From contig SGYN01000005.1 of assembly GCA_004321715.1 (NCBI GenBank), positions 1 to 64,000 on the forward strand: DNA of 64,000 bases, given 5' to 3'. Positions within the stretch are counted from its first letter, which is position 1. Every line of letters starts with the position of its first letter. Positions 39,140 through 47,622 of this stretch are shown one piece after another. Under the pieces are notes generated by a model that did not search any database, was not told the origin of the DNA, and saw only the letters and a list, made by a program, of their open reading frames with translations. Both the position numbers and the translations under genes were made by a program. This DNA comes from a bacterium. GTDB taxonomy: Bacteria; Fidelibacterota; Marinisomatia; Marinisomatales; TCS55.

Positions 39140-39927
39140 ATAACAATTATCCAAATCCAGGAATCATGATCAAGAATTTGATCAAAAAGTATGGAGATTT
39201 TGTAGCCGTTAACGATATCACATTAACAGTTGAAACTGGCAAGATCTTTGGATTTTTAGGTCCAAATGGTGCGGGAAAAACTACTACCATTAAAATTCTT
39301 GCAGGCTTATTAAAACCAGATAGTGGTGATATCATTATCAATAGCTACGACATTAGCAAATATCCTGAAAATTGTAAATTTACTACAGGATATATTCCTG
39401 ACAGACCATTCTTATATGAAAAATTAACAGGAATAGAGTTTCTTAAGTTTATTGCAAGCTTATATAGTCTCTCTATTGAAATATTTGAAAAAAATACTAC
39501 GTATTTAATGAAATTATTTGATCTATATGAATGGAGAGATCATTTAATAGAAAGCTATTCACATGGTATGCGTCAAAAATTAATCATGACATCAGTCTTT
39601 ATGCTTGAAACTCCTATGATTATTGTTGATGAGCCCATGGTTGGCTTAGATCCTAAAAGCGCTAGAATTGTAAAAGAATTATTTAAAAGGCATGCAATGA
39701 ATGGTGGATCGATTTTTCTTTCGACGCATTCTTTAGAAATAGCAGAAGAACTTTGTGATGAGATAGCAATTATTCTTAATGGAGAGATTAGAATAATTGG
39801 AGATATGCAATCATTAAGAAAAGAAGCTAGCCTTCATGATAGTGACTTGGAAGAAGTGTTTTTGCAATTAACAAATACAGAAGATCTATCAAAAGTAATA
39901 TCTGCGTTAAAAGATATGGATATGTAG
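39136..39927 (+). CDS. ABC transporter ATP-binding protein
   Basis: FGFLGPNGAGKTTTIKILAGLL Walker A, SYSHGMRQKL signature, MIIVDEPMVGLDP Walker B. Confidence 0.95.
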   Translation: MNNNYPNPGIMIKNLIKKYGDFVAVNDITLTVETGKIFGFLGPNGAGKTTTIKILAGLLKPDSGDIIINSYDISKYPENCKFTTGYIPDRPFLYEKLTGIEFLKFIASLYSLSIEIFEKNTTYLMKLFDLYEWRDHLIESYSHGMRQKLIMTSVFMLETPMIIVDEPMVGLDPKSARIVKELFKRHAMNGGSIFLSTHSLEIAEELCDEIAIILNGEIRIIGDMQSLRKEASLHDSDLEEVFLQLTNTEDLSKVISALKDMDM

Positions 39928-39933
39928 TATTCA

Positions 39934-41604
39934 ATGAATTTCTATGGTTCCCAAACCGCGCTGTTATTGCCAATGATTCTGGCTGCAAAAAATAAGTTAT
40001 TTCCATCAGGAACAATTTCAAAAAAAATGATTGGTGTTATAATATTTTGTATTGGATTGTGTTATGCAATATTCAATATAACACTGCATGTAGTAACTTA
40101 TTTCCATCAGCAAGATGAGCTGGGAATCATCTTGAGCCTAAAAGTTTTTCAGATGGCTTGGATATTAATTTTTATCATGTTGATTTTCTCATCCATGGTT
40201 TCTTCCATATCTTCTATTTATTTATCAGAAGATAACGAAATTGTTTTTTCTGCTCCAATTTCTACAGCTGATCTATTTTTTATGCGTTACATATCGGGAA
40301 CTGTTTATACATCTTGGATGATGATTATTTTTTCATTACCTATTTTTGCGACATATGGTATTGTATTCCAAACACCTGCCACGTATTGGTTTCTAATGGT
40401 TCCTACATTACTATCGATTACCCTTACTGCTACATGTTTTAGCACACTATTAACAATTGTACTTGTAAAATTTTTTCCAGCCCGACATACAAAAGATATC
40501 ATATTGTATCTTTCGTTATGTTTTGGAGTATTAATCATATTTTTAATCCGGTTATTACAACCAGAGGATATGGTGTATTACGATAAATATGGATATCTTG
40601 TAGATTCCCTATCAAAAATATCAAAACCAGTTGCTCCTTATTTACCAGCTAGTTGGGCATCAAATTTTCTTTCTCTATATTTATTAGATCTTGAAATAGA
40701 CTGGTTGATATTTGGTCTGTTATTACTTACACCTATCGTTTTGTATTTTTTAGGAGAATGGTGTATGCAAATTTGGTTTTTCTCAGGATATTCAAAATCA
40801 CAGGAATCTTTTGGGGGAACACATAGATTCGGAAGGAAACAAATATATAAACCAGGAATATGGAAATGGGTATTTAAAAAAGAGGGTAAAGTTTTCTCAC
40901 GAGATTCAGTTGAATGGTCTCAATTGTTTATGATTGCTGCTCTAGTAGTAATATACTTGTATAATTTTAAATTGCTCCCAATTGAAGAAGTCGCCTTATC
41001 AGAACAATTTATTACGAATCTAATTTCATTTCTCAATATTGGATTGGCCGGGTTCATTATGACTTCCCTTTCTGCTAGATTTGTTTTTTCATCGATTGGC
41101 TCAGAGGGAGGAGCCTTCTATCATATCAAGTCCTCTCCAATATCTTTACGGAGGTTTCTTTTATATAAATATTTATTTTATGCTATACCATTTACTATTT
41201 TATCATTAACACTTATTATTATGAGTAACAAAATTTTGCATGTAGAAGGTCCTATGTGGTGGATCTCTGTCTCAACGAACCTATTTATTACATGGGTTGT
41301 AGTTGGTCTTGCCCTAGCATTTGGATCAATATATGCTGACTTTAAAGCAGAAAATAAAACGGTGGCTATGGGTAGCATGGGAGCAATACTATTTTTACTA
41401 TTTGCAACAGCTTTTCAAATAATTATTATTTTTATTGGTGCAAATCCCGTTTATCGTATAGTAAAGCGTTGGTTAAATAATTATGCCTTTAATAGCTCTG
41501 ATTTGTACTTGTTAATATTATGGATTATAATTTCAGTTGTATTATCTGTAGGTATAGTAATATTCTTTTTCAAAAAAGGTATTCGCACCCTAGAAAATTC
41601 ATAA
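39934..41604 (+). CDS. ABC exporter membrane (permease) subunit
   Basis: 556 aa multi-TM directly after the ATPase. Confidence 0.8.
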   Translation: MNFYGSQTALLLPMILAAKNKLFPSGTISKKMIGVIIFCIGLCYAIFNITLHVVTYFHQQDELGIILSLKVFQMAWILIFIMLIFSSMVSSISSIYLSEDNEIVFSAPISTADLFFMRYISGTVYTSWMMIIFSLPIFATYGIVFQTPATYWFLMVPTLLSITLTATCFSTLLTIVLVKFFPARHTKDIILYLSLCFGVLIIFLIRLLQPEDMVYYDKYGYLVDSLSKISKPVAPYLPASWASNFLSLYLLDLEIDWLIFGLLLLTPIVLYFLGEWCMQIWFFSGYSKSQESFGGTHRFGRKQIYKPGIWKWVFKKEGKVFSRDSVEWSQLFMIAALVVIYLYNFKLLPIEEVALSEQFITNLISFLNIGLAGFIMTSLSARFVFSSIGSEGGAFYHIKSSPISLRRFLLYKYLFYAIPFTILSLTLIIMSNKILHVEGPMWWISVSTNLFITWVVVGLALAFGSIYADFKAENKTVAMGSMGAILFLLFATAFQIIIIFIGANPVYRIVKRWLNNYAFNSSDLYLLILWIIISVVLSVGIVIFFFKKGIRTLENS

Positions 41605-41687
41605 TTGTTATATTTTATTATTCTCTGTTTGCTAATAATATAAGTAATTAAATAAATTTTGACGTGGCAGTGTTGTACATAATTAAC

Positions 41688-41753
41688 ATGAAAGGAGGTG
41701 ATCAGTTGTCTAGTTCAAGTAGCATGCTGACCTCCAAAGGATCAGTCTTATAA
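41688..41753 (+). CDS. Candidate leader peptide (21 codons from ATG; 15 codons from an SD-spaced TTG at 41706)
   Basis: ATG AAA GGA GGT GAT CAG TTG TCT AGT TCA AGT AGC ATG CTG ACC TCC AAA GGA TCA GTC TTA TAA = MKGGDQLSSSSSMLTSKGSVL. GGAGG to TTG spacing is 7 nt. Confidence 0.4.
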   Translation: MKGGDQLSSSSSMLTSKGSVL

Positions 41754-41800
41754 TAATAACTGATGCTGGCTTTTACGGAGGTCAGCCATTACAATGAACG

Positions 41801-41826
41801 AAGCCCCCATATATTGGGGGCTTTTT
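41801..41826 (+). terminator. Rho-independent terminator
   Basis: AAGCCCCCATATATTGGGGGCTTTTTC. Confidence 0.9.
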
Positions 41827-41916
41827 CTTTATGGTAAAATTATTTTAACCTTTATAATTCATATGCTGTCAAATGATTATTATTAAGATTTTGATACGAG
41901 TTTGTAATAGAGATAT

Positions 41917-42369
41917 ATGACTTCTAATCCAAAAAAAGAGCAAATAATATTTTATGCCATTGAAGGTGAGAGCCTAAAGAAATTACATATATATGAGGGT
42001 GGGGTTTCTGCAGGGTTTCCATCACCAGCCGATGATTATCTAGATACAGATTTAAATCTTCATAAATATCTTGTTAAGCATCCAGCAGCAACTTTTTTTA
42101 TTATTGCAAAGGGGCATTCAATGGAAAAAGCAGGGATCAGTGATGAAGATTTATTGGTTGTAGATAAATCATTAGATCCAAAGAATAATGATATTGTCGT
42201 TGCAGCAGTTAACGGAGAGTTTACCGTTAAGAGATATTTAAAAAATGGTAAATTTATTTCACTAAGAGCCGAAGGCCTGTTTGGAGATTATCCAGATATT
42301 AATATTAATGATTCCATAGAGTTTGAAGTATGGGGAGTTGTAACACATACCATACATAATAATCGATGA
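41917..42369 (+). CDS. umuD: UmuD-like translesion polymerase V autoproteolytic subunit
   Basis: 150 aa; VSAGFPSPADDY cleavage region, GHSMEKAGISDEDLLVVDKS, DIVVAAVNGEFTVKRY. Confidence 0.95.
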   Translation: MTSNPKKEQIIFYAIEGESLKKLHIYEGGVSAGFPSPADDYLDTDLNLHKYLVKHPAATFFIIAKGHSMEKAGISDEDLLVVDKSLDPKNNDIVVAAVNGEFTVKRYLKNGKFISLRAEGLFGDYPDININDSIEFEVWGVVTHTIHNNR

Positions 42370-43622
42370 TTGCTTTAGCAGATTGTAACAATTTCTATGC
42401 CTCTTGTGAACGAGTCTTTAATCCAGGGTTAAAGCATAAACCTATTGTTGTTCTTTCTAATAATGATGGATGTATTATTGCTCGAAGTAATGAAGCAAAA
42501 GACCTAGGTATTAAAATGGGGGAACCAGTCTTTAAAGTAAGAAATATAATTAATAACAATAATGTATATGTTTTTTCAACAAATTTTGCTTTGTATGGAG
42601 ATATGTCTAGCCGTGTAATGTCCTTACTTAGTGATATGTCACCTGAAATAGAGATATATAGTATTGATGAAGCATTTATGAATTTTACTGGTGTGAAAAA
42701 TACTGTACAACTTGCATCAAAAATGAAATCTATTATTACAAAATCTACTGGTATTCCCATATCAATTGGTATTGCAGAAACGAAGACACTTGCTAAAGTG
42801 GCAAATTATTTTGCAAAGAAACAAACGGGTAATGGAGTCTATGAATTCACAGATCAAGTACAAATTGAAAATGCATTGAAAGAATTGCCAGTATCAAAAC
42901 TATGGGGAGTCGGCTCTCGCCACTTACGGATGTTAAATAGTTATGGTGTCAATACAGCTTATGATTTTGTTCAACTAAATGAAGAATGGGTACTAGAAAA
43001 AATGACTATTATGGGTTTGCGAATGCAGAGAGAACTTAAGGGGAATTCTTGTTTTGGAATAGATTCATATCCATCAAGGAAGAAAAATATACGAACTTCA
43101 AGATCATTTGCTGTGAAAGTAAACTCATTGCAACCAATTCATGAATCAATTGTTGCACATGCAGCAAAATGTGCAGAAAAGTTGCGTATGGAAAATAGCT
43201 GTGCGCAATATGTCAGCGTTATACTTAAAACAAATCCATTTTCAAAATCACAAGATTACTATTATGGGTATAAGTCTATTAATCTAGATACACCTACTAA
43301 TGATAGTATAGAAATTGTCAACGCAGCAAAAATATTATTAGGATCTATTTATAAAGAAGGATTGATTTATACAAAATCAGGGGTGATTGTTGGCGATACG
43401 GTTCCAGCAGATCAGGTACAGCTTAGTTTATTTTATTCTGAACAAGATAGAGAGAAACGTAAGAATCTTTATAGGAGCGTTGATTTTATTAATCAAAGCA
43501 TGGGTCGAGATAAAATACAGCTCTTAGGACAAGGAATAGCAAGAAAATGGAAGTTGAAACAAGAAAATCTATCACCGTGTTATACAACAAGATGGGCAGA
43601 TCTTCTTAGGGTACATTGTTAG
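42366..43622 (+). CDS. umuC: UmuC Y-family DNA polymerase V catalytic subunit
   Basis: 418 aa; MIALADCNNFYASCERVFNP, YSIDEAFMNF, SIGIAETKTLAKVANYFAKK; clamp motif QLSLF (43419-43433). Confidence 0.97.
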   Translation: MIALADCNNFYASCERVFNPGLKHKPIVVLSNNDGCIIARSNEAKDLGIKMGEPVFKVRNIINNNNVYVFSTNFALYGDMSSRVMSLLSDMSPEIEIYSIDEAFMNFTGVKNTVQLASKMKSIITKSTGIPISIGIAETKTLAKVANYFAKKQTGNGVYEFTDQVQIENALKELPVSKLWGVGSRHLRMLNSYGVNTAYDFVQLNEEWVLEKMTIMGLRMQRELKGNSCFGIDSYPSRKKNIRTSRSFAVKVNSLQPIHESIVAHAAKCAEKLRMENSCAQYVSVILKTNPFSKSQDYYYGYKSINLDTPTNDSIEIVNAAKILLGSIYKEGLIYTKSGVIVGDTVPADQVQLSLFYSEQDREKRKNLYRSVDFINQSMGRDKIQLLGQGIARKWKLKQENLSPCYTTRWADLLRVHC

Positions 43623-43629
43623 CTAGAGC

Positions 43630-44103
43630 ATGTATAATCATCGATTAAATATCTATAGTATACTTTTAATTATGCTATGTAGTTGTTCGGAAGAAGTACA
43701 AATAGTAAATAAAAATGACGCGATGCTTACAAGAACAAAAGGGGTACTATACTATAATAATAAATCATTTTCAGGAATAGTTACTAATAGTTATCATAAT
43801 GGAAAGATACAATCAAAGCAATCTTATGATCTAGGAAAGAAACATGGTGAGTATCATGAATGGTATCCGAATGGAAAACAACGATATACTAAACAATATC
43901 ATAAAGGTATTCAAAATGGAGAACAGAAAGAATGGTATCGCAATGGAATATTATCAAGGAAAATGAAATTTAATCAAGGGAGGCAAGAGGGAGACCAAAT
44001 TGGTTGGAAGAAAAATGGGGATTTACGATTTAAATATACCTATGTAAATGGAAGAAGATATGGTTTTATGGGCGCATCTCTATGCCAAGGACCAGAAGGG
44101 TGA
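43630..44103 (+). CDS. MORN-variant (YwqK-like) repeat lipoprotein
   Basis: 157 aa; LLIMLCSCSE lipobox; KHGEYHEWYPNGKQRYTKQYHKGIQNGEQKEWYRNG. Confidence 0.85.
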   Translation: MYNHRLNIYSILLIMLCSCSEEVQIVNKNDAMLTRTKGVLYYNNKSFSGIVTNSYHNGKIQSKQSYDLGKKHGEYHEWYPNGKQRYTKQYHKGIQNGEQKEWYRNGILSRKMKFNQGRQEGDQIGWKKNGDLRFKYTYVNGRRYGFMGASLCQGPEG

Positions 44104-44762
44104 AATTAAAAAGCATACCAATATTTATAATTAATATAATTGGATTGATTGTATTTAGTAGTTGCGATTTTATAAATTATAATGAATTTCATTTACCAAT
44201 TTATACGCCAGCAGATCTCGATCCTGATTGGGTGGATTCATCGCTTAAAAATAGTACAGATCCACATGTAGTGGATAATTTTGAGTTTGTTAATCAGAAT
44301 GGAGTAGTAGTGAATGAACAGACTGTTAAAGGAAAGATATATATTGCGGAATTCTTTTTTACTACCTGTCCCGGGATTTGCCCTACTCTAATAAAGCATA
44401 CCAAAAAAATTCAAGATGAGTTTTTAAATGATCATGATGTATTAATTTTATCGCATACTGTGTATCCTAAACATGATTCTGTATCTGTATTATATGCATT
44501 TGGTGAACAGCATAACATAAATTCAGAAAAATGGCACTTACTAACAGGAGCTAAACAGGATGTATACAGAATATCTCGAAAAGGATATTTTGCCATTTCC
44601 TATCAGCCTGATTTGAGTGATGAAGGTTTCATACATACAGAAAATGTTGTTTTAGTTGATAAAGAGAGAAGGCTTCGTGGGATTTATAATGGAACTAATG
44701 CTCATGAAATGAATCGACTAATAGAAGATATATATATACTTAAAAAGGAGTATCAATTATGA
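44082..44762 (+). CDS. SCO1/SenC family protein
   Basis: 226 aa; YIAEFFFTTCPGICPTLIKHTKKIQDEF (CxxxC) and the later TENVVLVDKERRLRGIYNGT. Confidence 0.92.
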   Translation: MPRTRRVKLKSIPIFIINIIGLIVFSSCDFINYNEFHLPIYTPADLDPDWVDSSLKNSTDPHVVDNFEFVNQNGVVVNEQTVKGKIYIAEFFFTTCPGICPTLIKHTKKIQDEFLNDHDVLILSHTVYPKHDSVSVLYAFGEQHNINSEKWHLLTGAKQDVYRISRKGYFAISYQPDLSDEGFIHTENVVLVDKERRLRGIYNGTNAHEMNRLIEDIYILKKEYQL

Positions 44763-46420
44763 ATAAAGTTAATATAGTAAAAAAAGTCATTCTGTCTTTA
44801 TCTATATTAATGAATATAGAATTGCTTGCACAAGATCAGCTAGATATGACAGTGCTGTTTGATTATTTTGATTCTACTGTCACAATATATGTAGATGGAG
44901 ATGAGATTGTAATTGAAGGAGATGGTGTTCCAAGTCACTACAGCCCTTATTTCGTTGAGACATATAGCCAAACAAACAATGGGATGTATTATTGGCACGA
45001 TAATGATGGAGATGGTGTAAATGATTTATGGATGCAGACACCATCAGATATGAATCTAAACCCAAACCGAATTGCCCAACAAAATTATGAATTTCGAATA
45101 CCATTATATCCTGAGATTAATTTGGATGGACCAACGGATACATTTCTGGGCCCTATCGGCGTATCCATTAATGGTGTTCCTTTTTTCAATGAATACGAAT
45201 CTCCTACTCAGACAGTTACCAATCAAGTCATCCAATCATTTGATCCTGGAAATGGTCATCCTGCGCCTCAAGGAAATTATCATTACCATTTTCCACCGGA
45301 ATCATTAATGACAGTAACGGAAGATAACTTTTTAGGGTTTGCTGGCGATGGGTTTCCTGTGTACGGGCCAAAGAATCCTGATGGCAATAACGTACAAACT
45401 CTTGATGCCTTTCATGGAGAATATGGTCCAACACCTGATTTCCCAGATAGTATTTACCATTATCATACGAATTATACACAGCCGTATATAATAGGAGCTT
45501 TTGCTGGTACATTGGGAACAGGTTTTGGCGGCGGCGGCGGCGGCGGCGGAGGAGGTAATCCACCAGACTGTAATGATGTGCCTCCTGGAATGCCTTGTTG
45601 CGGTGATGGAACTTGTGGTGGCCCTGAAACAGAAACAAATTGTCCAGCTGATTGCGCAACGGCCATAGAACCAACTATAGTAGTAAACGAATTTTTAGCA
45701 TTAAATGACGCATGCTGTACCGATCCAAATGGAGAATATGATGATTATATTGAGCTGTATAATTACGGTAATGAATCAGTCAATATAGGTGGCTATGTAA
45801 TAACAGATAATATTGGTAACTATGACAATTATCATCAAATCCCAATTGGGAATGATTCAACTATTGTTCAACCAGGTGAAATAATAGTACTTTGGGCAGA
45901 CAAAGATTCGGAGCAGGGAGTGCTTCATTTAGAAATTAAATTAAGTGGTAGTGGAGAGCAAGTAGCGCTTTTTATGCCTGATTCAACCACAGTAGTTGAT
46001 ACATTATCTTATGGAGAACAGACTGTAGATGTTTCTTATGGTCGATATCCAAATGGATCAGATACATGGCAGCAAATGAACCCTACACCTGGAGCGAGCA
46101 ATACGGAAGAATTATTTACTGTAGATTCGAATATCATACCCAATTCATACAAGTTATATCCTGCATATCCAAATCCTTTCAACCCAGAAACAACAATTAG
46201 TTATGATTTACCAGAACAAACGTTTGTAGATATAACGATATATGATATAATGGGAAAAAAAGTTTGCACAATAGTAAATGTTTTGCAGAGCGCTGGTCAT
46301 AAATCAATTATTTGGAATGCCAAGGATGATTATGGAATAGCGGTGAGCGCAGGACTTTATATTTTTCAAGTCCAAGCTGGCGATTTTATTCAAACGAAGA
46401 AAATGATATTAGTTAAATAA
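44759..46420 (+). CDS. YHYH-domain secreted protein with lamin-tail domain and T9SS-type sorting tail
   Basis: 553 aa; GNYHYHFPPES...IYHYHTNYTQPYIIGAF; Gly10 linker; CGDGTCGGPETETNCPADC; VVNEFLALN...DDYIELYNYG (LTD); tail AYPNPFNPETTISYDLP. Confidence 0.9.
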   Translation: MNKVNIVKKVILSLSILMNIELLAQDQLDMTVLFDYFDSTVTIYVDGDEIVIEGDGVPSHYSPYFVETYSQTNNGMYYWHDNDGDGVNDLWMQTPSDMNLNPNRIAQQNYEFRIPLYPEINLDGPTDTFLGPIGVSINGVPFFNEYESPTQTVTNQVIQSFDPGNGHPAPQGNYHYHFPPESLMTVTEDNFLGFAGDGFPVYGPKNPDGNNVQTLDAFHGEYGPTPDFPDSIYHYHTNYTQPYIIGAFAGTLGTGFGGGGGGGGGGNPPDCNDVPPGMPCCGDGTCGGPETETNCPADCATAIEPTIVVNEFLALNDACCTDPNGEYDDYIELYNYGNESVNIGGYVITDNIGNYDNYHQIPIGNDSTIVQPGEIIVLWADKDSEQGVLHLEIKLSGSGEQVALFMPDSTTVVDTLSYGEQTVDVSYGRYPNGSDTWQQMNPTPGASNTEELFTVDSNIIPNSYKLYPAYPNPFNPETTISYDLPEQTFVDITIYDIMGKKVCTIVNVLQSAGHKSIIWNAKDDYGIAVSAGLYIFQVQAGDFIQTKKMILVK

Positions 46421-46423
46421 TGA

Positions 46424-46452
46424 AAAGCCCCACAGTTGTGGGCCTTTTTTTC
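46424..46452 (+). terminator. Rho-independent terminator (imperfect stem)
   Basis: AAGCCCCACAGTTGTGGGCCTTTTTTT after the YHYH gene. Confidence 0.75.
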
Positions 46453-46511
46453 CATATAATATTTTTTATAAAATTCATTAGATTTACTCAGGTGATGGAT
46501 AAAAAAGAATA

Positions 46512-47351
46512 ATGGCTATACTTAATATAAAAAACATAGATGTCTATGTAGTCTTTTCCATATTAATTCTGTTTGGTCTGATTGAGGCTTTTGGAGGTCT
46601 ATATGGAAAAAAATCAAAACGTTCTAAAAATGATTGGTATGTGGAGCTTTTTAGTACGTTCCATTTATTTGTATTCATTAAACCTATCATTTTCTTTTCT
46701 ATGACGTATTTTTTAATAAATATTTTACCTCAGTACAGAAATATATTTAGTGATGCGACCTTTTGGATATCATCATTAATAGTAATTTTTGGAGACGACT
46801 TTTTACAGTATTGGTACCATCGTAAAGCACATCAATGGTCTTGGCTGTGGAAATTACATCGACCACATCATTCCTCAAGAGAAATGGGTGTATTGGTTTC
46901 TTATCGTAATGCAATCATGTATTATGTGTTGATGCCAAATATATGGTGGCTTGCAATGGTAACTTATTTTGGATTATATCAGGAAATGATTTTGGCAATT
47001 ATATTAAAACAGATTATCGTAACTGGTGCACATAGTGAGGCAAGGTGGGATTCATTTTTGTATAAATATCAATCTTTACATCCAATTGCTTGGGTGATCG
47101 AACGTGTGATTTCCACACCAGCAACGCATTTTGCGCACCATGGAAAGACTGCAGATGATGGAATTAGTAATCCTGATGGAAACTTTAGTAATATGTTTTT
47201 TCTTTGGGATGTAATATTTGGTACAGCAAGAATTACTAGAAAATATCCTACTGTATATGGTATACCAGATGACCCGGATGATGATTGGAAATCTCATTTA
47301 TACTATCCATTTATTAAATCAAACAAAGCTGATAGTGAAATTGCTGTATAA
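46512..47351 (+). CDS. Sterol desaturase / fatty acid hydroxylase family protein
   Basis: His-box motifs HRKAHQ, HRPHHSSRE, HFAHHGK. Confidence 0.93.
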   Translation: MAILNIKNIDVYVVFSILILFGLIEAFGGLYGKKSKRSKNDWYVELFSTFHLFVFIKPIIFFSMTYFLINILPQYRNIFSDATFWISSLIVIFGDDFLQYWYHRKAHQWSWLWKLHRPHHSSREMGVLVSYRNAIMYYVLMPNIWWLAMVTYFGLYQEMILAIILKQIIVTGAHSEARWDSFLYKYQSLHPIAWVIERVISTPATHFAHHGKTADDGISNPDGNFSNMFFLWDVIFGTARITRKYPTVYGIPDDPDDDWKSHLYYPFIKSNKADSEIAV

Positions 47352-47364
47352 ATAGAATAATGAT

Positions 47365-47622
47365 ATGGATCTAATTATAGATAATATAGAAGAAGCAATT
47401 GTTAATACTAAAAAACAATTCAAAAGTACCCTTCCTGATCTTAAAGAAATTTTTAAAGATGTAGAGCGTTATATATCTGAAGAAGTTTCCATAATTGAAA
47501 CTTCAATTAAGGAAGGAAAGTCAGTAATTCCTGAGATCTTATATAAAGATCTAGATGCAGAAAATATTGATACAAAGACCATGGATCTTGGTAAAAAACA
47601 AATGGGATTTGTTCCCTGGTAA
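47365..47622 (+). pseudogene. Truncated DUF1479-like N-terminal remnant
   Basis: 85 aa resembling only the helical N-terminus of DUF1479 (YbiU-type) proteins; the frame stops after ...MGFVPW and runs into the next gene. Confidence 0.45.

Larger units (their letters stand above)
41688..41826 (+). ncRNA. Candidate structured RNA / attenuator with SD and anti-SD mimics
   Basis: Element 1 AAAGGAGGTGATCAG (41691-41705), element 2 GCTGACCTCC (41726-41735), hairpin ATCAGT/ACTGAT (41741-41746/41759-41764), element 3 GGAGGTCAGC (41777-41786, perfect 10-bp complement of element 2), terminator (41801-41826). Confidence 0.6.

Noticed and set aside
41691-41703. Fragment of a 16S rRNA gene or rRNA operon remnant
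   Set aside because: Only 13 nt and in the reverse-complement sense (anti-SD complement); no flanking rRNA similarity recognised.
43630-44103. Toxin-antitoxin system (YwqK 'antitoxin' naming)
   Set aside because: The family name is historical; this is a MORN-variant lipoprotein and no toxin partner is visible.
45228-45674. 148-aa and 64-aa minus-strand ORFs with poly-Pro/poly-Arg
   Set aside because: Antisense reading of the GGC repeat in the YHYH protein.
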